64,000 bases of DNA from Bellilinea sp040754815 (GTDB lineage Bacteria > Chloroflexota > Anaerolineae > Anaerolineales > Anaerolineaceae): assembly GCA_040754815.1 (NCBI GenBank), contig JBFMBX010000002.1, forward strand, positions 434,001 to 498,000. The letters run 5' to 3'. Shown here one piece after another: positions 8,788-16,224 of this stretch. Positions within the stretch are counted from its first letter, which is position 1. Every line of letters starts with the position of its first letter. A program made the position numbers and the translations under genes. Below the pieces are notes generated by a model. That model was given only the letters and a program-made list of their open reading frames with translations, did not search any database and was not told the DNA's origin.

Positions 8788-10079
8788 AAGGCACGCGCTC
8801 CATTCCACAAATCTTTGAGCAGATCCAGAAGAGAAAGATCGTTTTGTTGAACCGCCCGGCGGCCAATGGTCATCAGATGCTGGTTTGGCCGGGCATTCTG
8901 TTCGTATATTCCCAGAAAGATATCCCTCAACACCTGTGGATAAACGGTAAACAAGCGAGGGTTTTGCATGAAATGGGGTGCGCGGGCGTAGGTTTGCAAA
9001 TCGGCCATCACAAAACTTTCGCTTAATTTCTGATGATAGAATGCCAGACTCTGCTCACTGAAATCCCTGCTTTCATGCGCCCGAATCACGGCCTCGGCCG
9101 CGGCAATAGCCGAGCCAATTGCCAGATCCATCCCCCGCACCCAGAATCCATTGTTGATGGTCAGACCTGCGGCATCACCAATGACCAGCATCCCATCCAT
9201 GAACAGGCGCGGCATCATCCTTAGACCGCCTTCCGGCACAAGGTGCGCCCCATATTCCATCATTTTCCCGCCTTTGATCAGGGAATCAATAAAGGGGTGC
9301 TGGAGGAAATGGTCAAAGACCTCGGTGACCTTAATCTGCCGTTCGATCAAATCCGCCAGTTGAATGACCAGCCCTACCGAGATACTGTCTCTATTTGTGT
9401 AAAGAAAACCCCCGCCCGCAATACCCTGTGTTGCCGAGCCAACGATGTTAAAAGCACAGCCCTCATTCCCGTTCAGCCGAAAGCGGTTTTCAATCACGTC
9501 CTGCGGCAGGGCAATCACTTCTTTTATGCCCACTGCCACGTGTTCTTCAGGCAAGCGAGGGCGCAACCCCGCCTGCTGAGCCAGAAATGAATTGGCTCCA
9601 TCCGCCGCAATGACCACCTCCGCAAACATCTCTTCCTCACCGGCAGCGATGCCAATCACTTTCTTCCCATCCAGAATCAAACGATCCACTTTGATGCCGG
9701 GCACCAGCAGCGCGCCTGCCGCTTCGGCCTGATCTCCCAACCAGCGGTCGAATTTAGCACGCAGCACACTGAATGCATTATAGGGCGGCTGGCTGAAAGC
9801 CTCCGTTTTGTAATCCAGACTGATGGATGAATCTTCGGTCAGAAATGTGACCACTTGATTGGTGATGAAGCGCTCCACCGGCGCCTGTTCCCAAAAATTC
9901 GGAATAATCTGGTGAAGAACACGGCCGTACAACACACCGCCGGAGAGGTTTTTGCTTCCCGGATACGGCCCGCGTTCAATGAGAGCCACCCGCAGACCGG
10001 CCCTTGCCAGTAAAAGCGCTGCGCTGCAGCCGGCAACTCCTGACCCAACTACAATGACATCCAGTTTTTCTTCGCTCAT
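8784..10079 (-). CDS. fixC: FixC, ETF-quinone oxidoreductase-like flavoprotein
   Basis: A 431-residue FAD flavoprotein of the ETF:quinone oxidoreductase family. The N-terminal Rossmann motif is VIVVGSGVAGCSAALLLARAG, with the second FAD contact GPYPGSKNLSGGVLYG and the late MLVIGDAAGLTINNGFWVRGMD. In FixABCX it accepts one electron stream from the FixAB bifurcating site and hands it to quinone via FixX. ATG 10079 is chosen because GAGGAAAG sits just upstream. A GTG at 10091 overlapping the fixB stop is the alternative. It is membrane-associated by analogy; no transmembrane helix is evident. Confidence 0.93.
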   Translation of the reverse strand: MSEEKLDVIVVGSGVAGCSAALLLARAGLRVALIERGPYPGSKNLSGGVLYGRVLHQIIPNFWEQAPVERFITNQVVTFLTEDSSISLDYKTEAFSQPPYNAFSVLRAKFDRWLGDQAEAAGALLVPGIKVDRLILDGKKVIGIAAGEEEMFAEVVIAADGANSFLAQQAGLRPRLPEEHVAVGIKEVIALPQDVIENRFRLNGNEGCAFNIVGSATQGIAGGGFLYTNRDSISVGLVIQLADLIERQIKVTEVFDHFLQHPFIDSLIKGGKMMEYGAHLVPEGGLRMMPRLFMDGMLVIGDAAGLTINNGFWVRGMDLAIGSAIAAAEAVIRAHESRDFSEQSLAFYHQKLSESFVMADLQTYARAPHFMQNPRLFTVYPQVLRDIFLGIYEQNARPNQHLMTIGRRAVQQNDLSLLDLLKDLWNGARAL

Positions 10080-10087
10080 CACTTTCC

Positions 10088-11044
10088 TCACGCAGAGCGC
10101 AAAGCATCAATCAGCGCCGGCATAACCTCGTATAAATCGGCAACGATGCCATAATCGGCCTGTTTGAAAATGGGAGCCTCAGCATCCCGGTTGATGGCCA
10201 CCACCACTCGGGCATCGGTGATGCCGATGGTATGCTGAACCTGCCCCGAGACTCCCAGTCCAACATATAAATCTGCCTTGATATAGGCGCCCGAAATGCC
10301 AATATACCGCTCACGCGGCAGCCAGCCCAATCCTTCCGAAAGAGGACGGGTGCAGGCAATTTCTGCCCCCAACGAGCGGGCTAATTCCTCCACCATGGTC
10401 AGGTCTTCCCGCCGGGCAATTCCACGACCCGGACAGACCACCCTTTTGGCTTCTGCCAGATTGACGGAAACGGGAGGTAATTCCCTGCGTTCGCGCAGGA
10501 TAGCGCGTGTTTCAGGGGGAGTAAAGGCCACCGGAATCACTTCGGCAACTTTTTCGGAACGGGCGGCTTGGGACTCGAATTGTCCCTTTCCGATGGTCAT
10601 GACCACCGGCTGCCGCAGCGGTCTTTCAAGCCGCTGCGCCCCGCCTCCAAAGACCATGTGCCGAATGAGGAGCCCCTGCGCGTCAAATTCTATGGTTTGA
10701 ATATCGGTGAGAGCCGTAGTGTTCAACCGTGCCGCCAGCCGACCGCAAATCAACCGGCCGGCGGTGGTAGCACCTATCACCAAATAATCCGGTTTAATTT
10801 CTCGGGTTAACCCCCACAAAGTCTGGAAGATATCCTCCACAAGGCAGTCCGGCGGCAGTGTATCCAGCCGGTAAATCCGGTCAACTCCGGTATTCTGCAT
10901 CTGTTCCACAGAGGTTGAACCGCCGATCACCAGCGCGGAAAGAATTGCCGGCTTCCCCTCTGCCAGCACCTGAGCCGCGCCGATTAATTCTCTTACCAGT
11001 GTTATATCTTCACTGAATATAAATATCTGCCGCTGAATCTCCAT
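10088..11044 (-). CDS. fixB: FixB, electron-transfer flavoprotein alpha subunit
   Basis: A 318-residue ETF alpha-type subunit. The C-terminal FAD domain is clear: VCPGRGIARREDLTMVEELA, RPLSEGLGWLPRERYIGISG, LYVGLGVSGQVQHTIG and the closing VVVAINRDAEAPIFKQADYGIVADLYEVMPAL. In the FixAB heterodimer this FAD shuttles electrons toward FixC while the second flavin bifurcates to low-potential ferredoxin. It lies 17 bases downstream of fixA. Some positions in the strand-loop before LYVGLG differ from the common ETF consensus (IKADLY rather than V-x-P-x-LY), which is a minor variation. Confidence 0.93.
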   Translation of the reverse strand: MEIQRQIFIFSEDITLVRELIGAAQVLAEGKPAILSALVIGGSTSVEQMQNTGVDRIYRLDTLPPDCLVEDIFQTLWGLTREIKPDYLVIGATTAGRLICGRLAARLNTTALTDIQTIEFDAQGLLIRHMVFGGGAQRLERPLRQPVVMTIGKGQFESQAARSEKVAEVIPVAFTPPETRAILRERRELPPVSVNLAEAKRVVCPGRGIARREDLTMVEELARSLGAEIACTRPLSEGLGWLPRERYIGISGAYIKADLYVGLGVSGQVQHTIGITDARVVVAINRDAEAPIFKQADYGIVADLYEVMPALIDALRSA

Positions 11045-11061
11045 TTTCCTCCCTCTCTGCT

Positions 11062-11838
11062 TTAGAGCACCCCATCTTTTCGCAAGTTATTGACCAGCGC
11101 GCTGACCATTTCCTCTACCGAACCGCTCAGCATTTCACCCTTGCGGGATGCGCGCGGCGGCGCCATGACCTTCACAATTTCAACCGAAGGTGTCAAACCT
11201 TCAATCCCAATATCTGAAAGCGACCATTCGAACACCGTTTTTTTAGAGGCTCGTAAAATCTCCCGCATGGAAGCCAGACGCGGCTCGCAGATATCCGAAG
11301 TAACACAAAGAACAGCCGGCAGCGGCACATCCAGCACCTGCAATTCATGTTCCACAATGCGTTGTACCTCAAGTGCTTCATTTTCCAGCAAGCGCACATC
11401 CTGAACGGCGTTCAGCGTTACCCACCCCAGCCGTTCGCCAACCTGAACACCGGTTTGTTGAAAATAGAGGTCAGCTGACCCTTCGCCAAACAATACCAGT
11501 TGAACATCCGTCAGTTTGCGGATGGCTTTTTCCAGCACGAGGGCTGTTTCGGCGGTCGAGGCATCTTTCAACGAATCATCCACAACCAGCACCAGTTCCT
11601 CAGCGCCGCGGGAGAGGATATCTTTCCGCACTTTCGATTGATTGATTTGTGAAGTGCCGGCTGAAAGCGCAATAACTTTACCGCCGTGCATTTCAGCCAG
11701 CCGCACTCCCGCTTCCAGTGCGGGTAAATCAAAACTGCCGGTTTTCCATTCTGCATGGGTGGTGGAAACCGAACCATCCGGGCCGATTTCCAGATCTTCC
11801 GGATCGGGTGTAATTTTGAGACATACAACGATGTTCAT
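11062..11838 (-). CDS. fixA: FixA, electron-transfer flavoprotein beta subunit
   Basis: A 258-residue ETF beta-type subunit, first gene of the minus-strand fixABCX operon. It begins MNIVVCLKITPDPED, has the family segment GSFDLPALEAGVRLAEMHGG and VLVVDDSLKDASTAETALVL, and ends near KVMAPPRASRKGEM. In FixABCX complexes FixA binds NADH and holds the bifurcating flavin with FixB, so NADH oxidation drives both quinone and ferredoxin or flavodoxin reduction. Start ATG 11838 is preceded by GGAG at a normal distance; a longer frame to 11904 has no support. No nitrogenase genes are in this window, so the reduced ferredoxin presumably serves another anaerobic pathway. Confidence 0.93.
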   Translation of the reverse strand: MNIVVCLKITPDPEDLEIGPDGSVSTTHAEWKTGSFDLPALEAGVRLAEMHGGKVIALSAGTSQINQSKVRKDILSRGAEELVLVVDDSLKDASTAETALVLEKAIRKLTDVQLVLFGEGSADLYFQQTGVQVGERLGWVTLNAVQDVRLLENEALEVQRIVEHELQVLDVPLPAVLCVTSDICEPRLASMREILRASKKTVFEWSLSDIGIEGLTPSVEIVKVMAPPRASRKGEMLSGSVEEMVSALVNNLRKDGVL

Positions 11839-11936
11839 TGTCACTCCACTCTTTATTTCCATAAGTTTATCAACAAAGTGGCAGTTCAAGGATACAGATA
11901 TCACTCGAAAATTTTTATAAATTGATTAGAAAATCA

Positions 11937-11975
11937 AATCGGTCTGCTGAAGTATTCTTTTTCAGCAGACCGATT
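11937..11975 (-). terminator. Intrinsic terminator of the degV gene
   Basis: A perfect 15-bp stem, AATCGGTCTGCTGAA (11937-11951) with TTCAGCAGACCGATT (11961-11975), lies after the degV stop. On the minus strand it is followed by TGATTTTC. It insulates degV from the fix operon. Confidence 0.75.
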
Positions 11976-12008
11976 GGCAGCGAACAAATCGCTGAAATCC
12001 ATGAACAA

Positions 12009-12875
12009 TTAAGGCAGTAAATCTATCAGCTCGGCGGGTGCCGCACAAATGCCCACCAGTGTGCTGCCCGTATGCGCCCCCAGGATTGCCCCAACCGTCA
12101 CCGGTGGCAGCCATTCACATTGCACCAGATTTTCCATCGCTTCGCGCAGCATTTCGATTCCTTCCGGATTGTTTCCGTGAATCAACTGCAAACGCAGTTT
12201 TTGAAAGCCGGGATACATCTTGATGACTTCCTGGGCCATGCGTTGAATGGCGCGGCGGAAGGTGCGTTCCTGAGCCATGGTCACATAGCGTCCATCTTCC
12301 TTCGAAACGGAAATCACCGGCCGGATATTCAAAAGCGAGGCGAGCAGCCCTTTCAAATGACTGATGCGTCCGCCGTGAATCAGGTACTTCATAGTATCCA
12401 GCGTAAAAAAGCCGGTCGTCAGGCTGCGGACTTTTTCAAGAAGGGCCAGAATCTCGTTTAATCCCCACCCGGCTTTAACCGCCCGTGCAGCCGCTTCCAC
12501 CTGCCAGCCCTCCGGCGCGGAGAGGGTCATCGTATCCCAAAGGGTGATTTTTGCCTCCGGCACCATTTCGGCCGCAACGCGTGCCGAGTTTAAAGTTCCA
12601 CTTAGCCCCGATGAAATATGGATGGAAAGAATTTCGGGATCCTCCTTTGCCAGACTACGGTACAAATCCACAAAGTCTCCCGTTCCCGGCTGAGAAGTGG
12701 TTGGGAAAGCCCCCGTTTCATCCAGCAAACGGTAGAATTCTTCCGAAGAAAGATCTTCTCCACTGGAATAGGTCTTGCCATCGAGCGTTAACTTCATCGG
12801 AATATAATGGATTTGCGGCAGGTTGTTAATTTGTTGAGGAGAAAGATCGCAACCTCGATCGGTGACGATTTGCAT
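12009..12875 (-). CDS. DegV family fatty-acid-binding protein
   Basis: A 288-residue DegV (DUF194/EDD-fold) protein. These bind a fatty acid between two domains; some act as FakB, presenting acyl chains to the kinase FakA. Signature segments are IVTDRGCDLSPQQI, PTTSQPGTGDFVDLY with the acyl-carboxylate-binding Ser, IHISSGLSGTLNSA, and FFTLDTMKYLIHGGRIS followed by LLNIRPVISVSKEDGRY. No fakA gene is visible nearby, so its partner and ligand are unknown. The start at 12875 is preceded by GGGAGGGTG. It is monocistronic, with a terminator downstream. Confidence 0.9.
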   Translation of the reverse strand: MQIVTDRGCDLSPQQINNLPQIHYIPMKLTLDGKTYSSGEDLSSEEFYRLLDETGAFPTTSQPGTGDFVDLYRSLAKEDPEILSIHISSGLSGTLNSARVAAEMVPEAKITLWDTMTLSAPEGWQVEAAARAVKAGWGLNEILALLEKVRSLTTGFFTLDTMKYLIHGGRISHLKGLLASLLNIRPVISVSKEDGRYVTMAQERTFRRAIQRMAQEVIKMYPGFQKLRLQLIHGNNPEGIEMLREAMENLVQCEWLPPVTVGAILGAHTGSTLVGICAAPAELIDLLP

Positions 12876-13016
12876 GGAACACCCTCCCGAATGGAAATTG
12901 GAGCAGTTTTCATCTTATCATCACCTGCCCCCCACCGAAATGCTCAATTACAAAATATGACCGAAAATAGGAAAGAGGTCAGCCTTTTTTTCCTATCTCC
13001 CCGTCCCGGCCAACAC

Positions 13017-13451
13017 TCAGCCGTCTCCCATATCTGCCACATAGTCCCCCACCAGTTCTTCAAAATACTGTTGCAAAGGCCGCAGGTAACTGGATTCCCA
13101 CCAGTCCAGCATCCGGTTGTTTAATGCTACCGGCACACCGGAATGGAAAAGAGTCAATTCGCAGCCGGTGCAGGTCGGCTGCATACGGAGAGTGATGTAT
13201 GAATCCGCGTCGAGAGGTAAATCCCCCACCTGCCAGGTTTGCTCAATGAGAGAATGAGGAACAAGACGAATCAGCCGGCCCGAAACACTGCCCGCCAATG
13301 AATGAAATCCGCCTTCAACTTGAGGCGCAATTTCGGCCTTCTTACCCGTGAAGCGGCTGTGCTCATAACTATCCAGCCACGCCCGGTAGAGCCTTTCGGG
13401 GTAAACGGGTATTTCAACCGTAAATTGAAGGATGGATTTCAGAGTTGTCAT
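13017..13451 (-). CDS. SRPBCC (AHSA1-like) domain protein
   Basis: A 144-residue START/SRPBCC-fold protein of the AHSA1-like group. It begins with a beta strand (ILQFTVEIPVYPERLYRAWLDSYEHSRFTG), continues with alternating strands, and ends in the long amphipathic helix (RMLDWWESSYLRPLQQYFEELVGDY). The fold forms a hydrophobic ligand pocket; the ligand is unknown. The usual contact segment around the first helix (YRAWLDSYEHSRFTG) is clearly preserved. It stands alone, divergent from the following lipoprotein gene. Confidence 0.7.
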   Translation of the reverse strand: MTTLKSILQFTVEIPVYPERLYRAWLDSYEHSRFTGKKAEIAPQVEGGFHSLAGSVSGRLIRLVPHSLIEQTWQVGDLPLDADSYITLRMQPTCTGCELTLFHSGVPVALNNRMLDWWESSYLRPLQQYFEELVGDYVADMGDG

Positions 13452-13555
13452 GAAAGTTTTTGGATAATTTTTATCAATTATATCATTACCTCGTGCACCG
13501 GAACCAATTTAACAATTACGGCGTCATATTCTCAACATAGAAAATGGAGGTTAAG

Positions 13556-14023
13556 ATGTTTCGAAAGTTATTACTGATAATGGGTATGTTTTTTGCGCTT
13601 GCCGCCTGTGCTGCGCCAGCCCAAAACGACCCCAATTCGCCGGTAAGTAATCCAACGGATATGGGCAATCAAAATTCCCCGCCGGAAAATCCTTATCAGC
13701 CATTGGAAAGTGACGCGGATTTGCAGCGCGGTGAGGTTTTCCTTGAATCCACCGACCTGTTGATTCTGGAAAGTTACCCCGTTCAAGTGAATCTGGTTTT
13801 GAAGGGAGAATTGCCAACACCGTGCCATCAATTGCGCATCGCAGTAAGTGAGCCTGATGAAGAAAACCGCATTCTCGTGGATGTTTATTCTGTGTCCGAT
13901 CCGGAACAGGTTTGCATTCAGGTGACGGAACCTTTGGATGTAACCTACAGTCTGGGATCATTTTCCGGCGGCAGTTACACGGTAATCGTTAACGGTGAAG
14001 AAGTAGGTCAATTCGACGCATAA
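13556..14023 (+). CDS. Small lipoprotein of unknown function
   Basis: A 155-residue lipoprotein. The signal peptide ends at a lipobox (ALAAC, Cys21). A Pro/Asn-rich linker is followed by a beta-rich domain of about 95 residues with two cysteines (TPCHQLRIAV and EQVCIQV) that could form a disulfide outside the cell. It ends GGSYTVIVNGEEVGQFDA, which looks like the last strands of a small Ig-like sandwich. I do not recognise a named family. ATG 13556 is chosen because GGAGG begins 9 bases upstream, inside the apparent upstream ATG. Confidence 0.7.
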   Translation: MFRKLLLIMGMFFALAACAAPAQNDPNSPVSNPTDMGNQNSPPENPYQPLESDADLQRGEVFLESTDLLILESYPVQVNLVLKGELPTPCHQLRIAVSEPDEENRILVDVYSVSDPEQVCIQVTEPLDVTYSLGSFSGGSYTVIVNGEEVGQFDA

Positions 14024-14048
14024 GTTTTCCTCCCCATCTTACTTAATG

Positions 14049-14080
14049 AGGCAGTCCCTGTCCTGAAGCAGGGGCTGCCT
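14049..14080 (+). terminator. Hairpin after the small lipoprotein gene
   Basis: AGGCAG-T-CCCTG (14049-14060) pairs with CAGGG-G-CTGCCT (14069-14080). It lies 26 bases after the stop. The U tract is poor, so termination may be partial. Confidence 0.5.
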
Positions 14081-14119
14081 GCGTTTCAGCGAATAGGGTT
14101 TTTATTCCCCGGATTCTGC

Positions 14120-14148
14120 TTAACTTTTTTCGAGAAGTGAGATAGAAT
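14120..14148 (+). promoter_or_regulatory. Candidate promoter for the orphan PRTase-like gene
   Basis: TTAACT at 14120-14125, a 17-base spacer and TAGAAT at 14143-14148. A start near 14155 would place the transcript 5' end right at the hairpin described next. Confidence 0.5.
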
Positions 14149-14150
14149 TA

Positions 14151-14203
14151 TTCGGGCAGGTCGTGGAATCGCGGAACAGCGAATGCCCCGAACCTGCTTT
14201 TTT
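14151..14203 (+). terminator. Leader terminator / possible attenuator
   Basis: GCAGGT (14156-14161) pairs with ACCTGC (14192-14197), followed at once by six T (14198-14203), which is a terminator in the 5' leader. An alternative helix TTCGGG (14151-14156) with CCCGAA (14187-14192) uses the flanking bases and cannot form at the same time. The gene start is only 33 bases downstream. Mutually exclusive helices of this kind suggest attenuation; the signal is unknown. Confidence 0.45.
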
Positions 14204-14235
14204 ATAAATAGGTGTGGTTTTGAGGAGGTGTTCTG

Positions 14236-15354
14236 ATGAGCGAATTTATCTTGCCATTTGATTTTTCGGAAGATGATCCCGGTCGCTCCGCTGGTCAGGT
14301 AACACTGAAAGAGCCGCTTCCCTACCCCATCGGTCAACAGGGAAGCGGCTTTTACCGTCCCGGCCGGATGATTCTGCACAACGGAACTTCCATTGATCTG
14401 GTACTCTACCATAACCCCGCCACAGCCCGTTTCATATATACCCATACCACCAGCCCCAATCCTCATCTGCTGGCTCTGACCGGTTTGAAAGCCGAAGAAA
14501 TTCAATCCATCCAGACTTTATCCCTGCCCGGCCAGTTGATTATGGGATCTCAGCGTTCCTTTTTGATCAGTCAGGCCATTCAGGCAATCATGGCCTCCCC
14601 CATTTTTCAAAATTTATTTGCCAGCCAGCAGCAGACTCAAATAGCCGTCTTCCCCATTGCCCGCGAAGGATTGAAATATCAGGTTACCGAGGCTATTTAC
14701 GCCAATTCCGGCTATTTATGCGATGAGGTCATTCTGGATGCTCACCATGTCTTCGACAGCAGTGTGCCGGTGTTCAGCCGCAAAGTCGAGATGACCCTCT
14801 TTAAAGACAAAGACCTCAACAAAATCCAGCACGAGCATATCACGGTGGCTTTCATAGCCGATAGCATTGCCAGCGGGCTGGTGATGCGCGAGGTGATCAA
14901 CAAAATCAAAGAGCGTTTCCCGCGCATCCAGTGGGTGGAGGTGATCGCTCCGTTTGCCACACTGCGCGGCCTGTGTCGCATAACCGAATGTGACGGCAGT
15001 GAGAATATTCACATCCGCGTGCACAGTTTCGAAACCTTGCTCAACGCCCTGCCGCCGGATTACTACTACTCAGCCCACATCAATACCCCTGAACTCCATA
15101 TCCGCCCCGAACTGGAACAGGCTTACCGCCTGTGGTGGGGGCAGGATGATGCCGGCAACTGGATTGCCGATACGGCCTGCGCCGGCTACGGGTGGAGCGA
15201 GGTGTTTTACTCACCCCGCAAACAAATCGAGATGATCAACCAGCAATTGACCGAACGGCACAACTTGACCATTGCCGATATTTTACGGCGCAACCTGTTT
15301 GCATCAAGCAGTTCTGTTGCGCTCGTACAGCAAACGCAGGCCAATCAGGGCTAG
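14236..15354 (+). CDS. Uncharacterised protein with a phosphoribosyltransferase-like region
   Basis: A 372-residue cytoplasmic protein that I do not recognise as a named family. The middle contains a type I phosphoribosyltransferase-like core: FPIAREGLKYQVTEAI resembles the hood and first strands, and VAFIADSIASGLVMREVI matches the PRPP-loop pattern (hydrophobic strand, Asp-Ser, Ala-Ser-Gly). The second acid normally seen in that loop is missing. The C-terminal 120 residues have no obvious parallel but contain YYYSAHINTPELHIRPE. Start ATG 14236 has a strong GAGGAGGTG. The last 51 bases overlap the convergent coaX gene. A promoter and a terminator-like leader precede it, implying regulated expression. 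Confidence 0.6.
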   Translation: MSEFILPFDFSEDDPGRSAGQVTLKEPLPYPIGQQGSGFYRPGRMILHNGTSIDLVLYHNPATARFIYTHTTSPNPHLLALTGLKAEEIQSIQTLSLPGQLIMGSQRSFLISQAIQAIMASPIFQNLFASQQQTQIAVFPIAREGLKYQVTEAIYANSGYLCDEVILDAHHVFDSSVPVFSRKVEMTLFKDKDLNKIQHEHITVAFIADSIASGLVMREVINKIKERFPRIQWVEVIAPFATLRGLCRITECDGSENIHIRVHSFETLLNALPPDYYYSAHINTPELHIRPELEQAYRLWWGQDDAGNWIADTACAGYGWSEVFYSPRKQIEMINQQLTERHNLTIADILRRNLFASSSSVALVQQTQANQG

Positions 15355-16074
15355 GTTGGGCTCCACCACTTCAATGGTCTGACTTTCCGGGGCAATCAAT
15401 TCTGCCAGCCCGCCGGTGGCAACCACCCGCGCCTGCCCGCCCAGTTCCCCGCGGATGCGCCGCACCATGCCATCCACCAGTTCAGCAAAGCCAAATACAA
15501 TCCCGGCGCGCATGGATTGAATTGTATTCCTGCCAATCGCCGCCACAGGATGAGCCAGCGCCACCTGCGGCAGGGTTGCCGTGGCCCTGAAAAGGGAATC
15601 ACTGCTCGTGAGTATCCCCGGTGCAATGGCAACACCTTCAAAATCTCCCGCCGCCGAAACCGCCGAGAGCGTGGTTGCCGTGCCAAAGCCAACCACAATT
15701 ACCGGTGTGCCGTACAGATGTCGCGCCGCCAGCGCATTGACGATTAAATCGGTGCCGACTTCCTGAGGATATTCGGTGTTGATGCGCATGCCCACATCCA
15801 CACCAGCGGCGATCATCAACGCTTCCTGATGAAGGTAACGGCGGGAAATATCCTCAAACACCTGCGTTAGCGCCGGCACCACCGAAGAAACTGCAATTCC
15901 CTCCACGTCCGCAGCGGTAAGGCCGGAAGTGGATAACAAATTGAGCAGTAAAACCGCATATTCATCCGCCAGCCGGTTACGGTCGGTGGCAATCCGCCAG
16001 TGGCAGCACATCCGCTCGCCATCGAACAAACCAAATTTAATATTCGTATTGCCGATATCAATGCACAGAAGCAT
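15304..16074 (-). CDS. coaX: Type III pantothenate kinase-like protein (atypical CoaX)
   Basis: A 256-residue ASKHA-fold protein of the CoaX/Baf family; canonical members phosphorylate pantothenate in the first step of CoA synthesis. It begins LLCIDIGNTNIKFGLFDG (phosphate 1 loop). It keeps the GAD-like Asp (D109 in EVGTDLIVNA) but has Leu110 where the family usually has Arg, and Gly129 in VVGFGTATT where the family has Asp (DFGTATT). VVATGGLAELI near the end is the adenosine loop. The substitutions make activity uncertain. The window also carries coaE, but no other pantothenate kinase. The 3' end overlaps the convergent gene by 51 bases. Confidence 0.8.
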   Translation of the reverse strand: MLLCIDIGNTNIKFGLFDGERMCCHWRIATDRNRLADEYAVLLLNLLSTSGLTAADVEGIAVSSVVPALTQVFEDISRRYLHQEALMIAAGVDVGMRINTEYPQEVGTDLIVNALAARHLYGTPVIVVGFGTATTLSAVSAAGDFEGVAIAPGILTSSDSLFRATATLPQVALAHPVAAIGRNTIQSMRAGIVFGFAELVDGMVRRIRGELGGQARVVATGGLAELIAPESQTIEVVEPNLALIGLRLLYERNRTA

Positions 16075-16224
16075 GAGCGTACTCCCGGTGAGTTTTTAAC
16101 CAGCCATGGTTTTAGTTTAACATGAATTTTACTACCCTCACACCATTCAAATTTCAACTTCATCGGCCCTTTGTGATAAACTTGGCGTTGTTAAAATCCA
16201 AACTTCTTTTCCCAAAGGAAACTT

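Noticed and set aside
16075..16224. Possible glmS ribozyme upstream of glmS
   Set aside because: The 150-base gap has none of the conserved ribozyme core and is too short once the divergent coaX promoter is allowed for.
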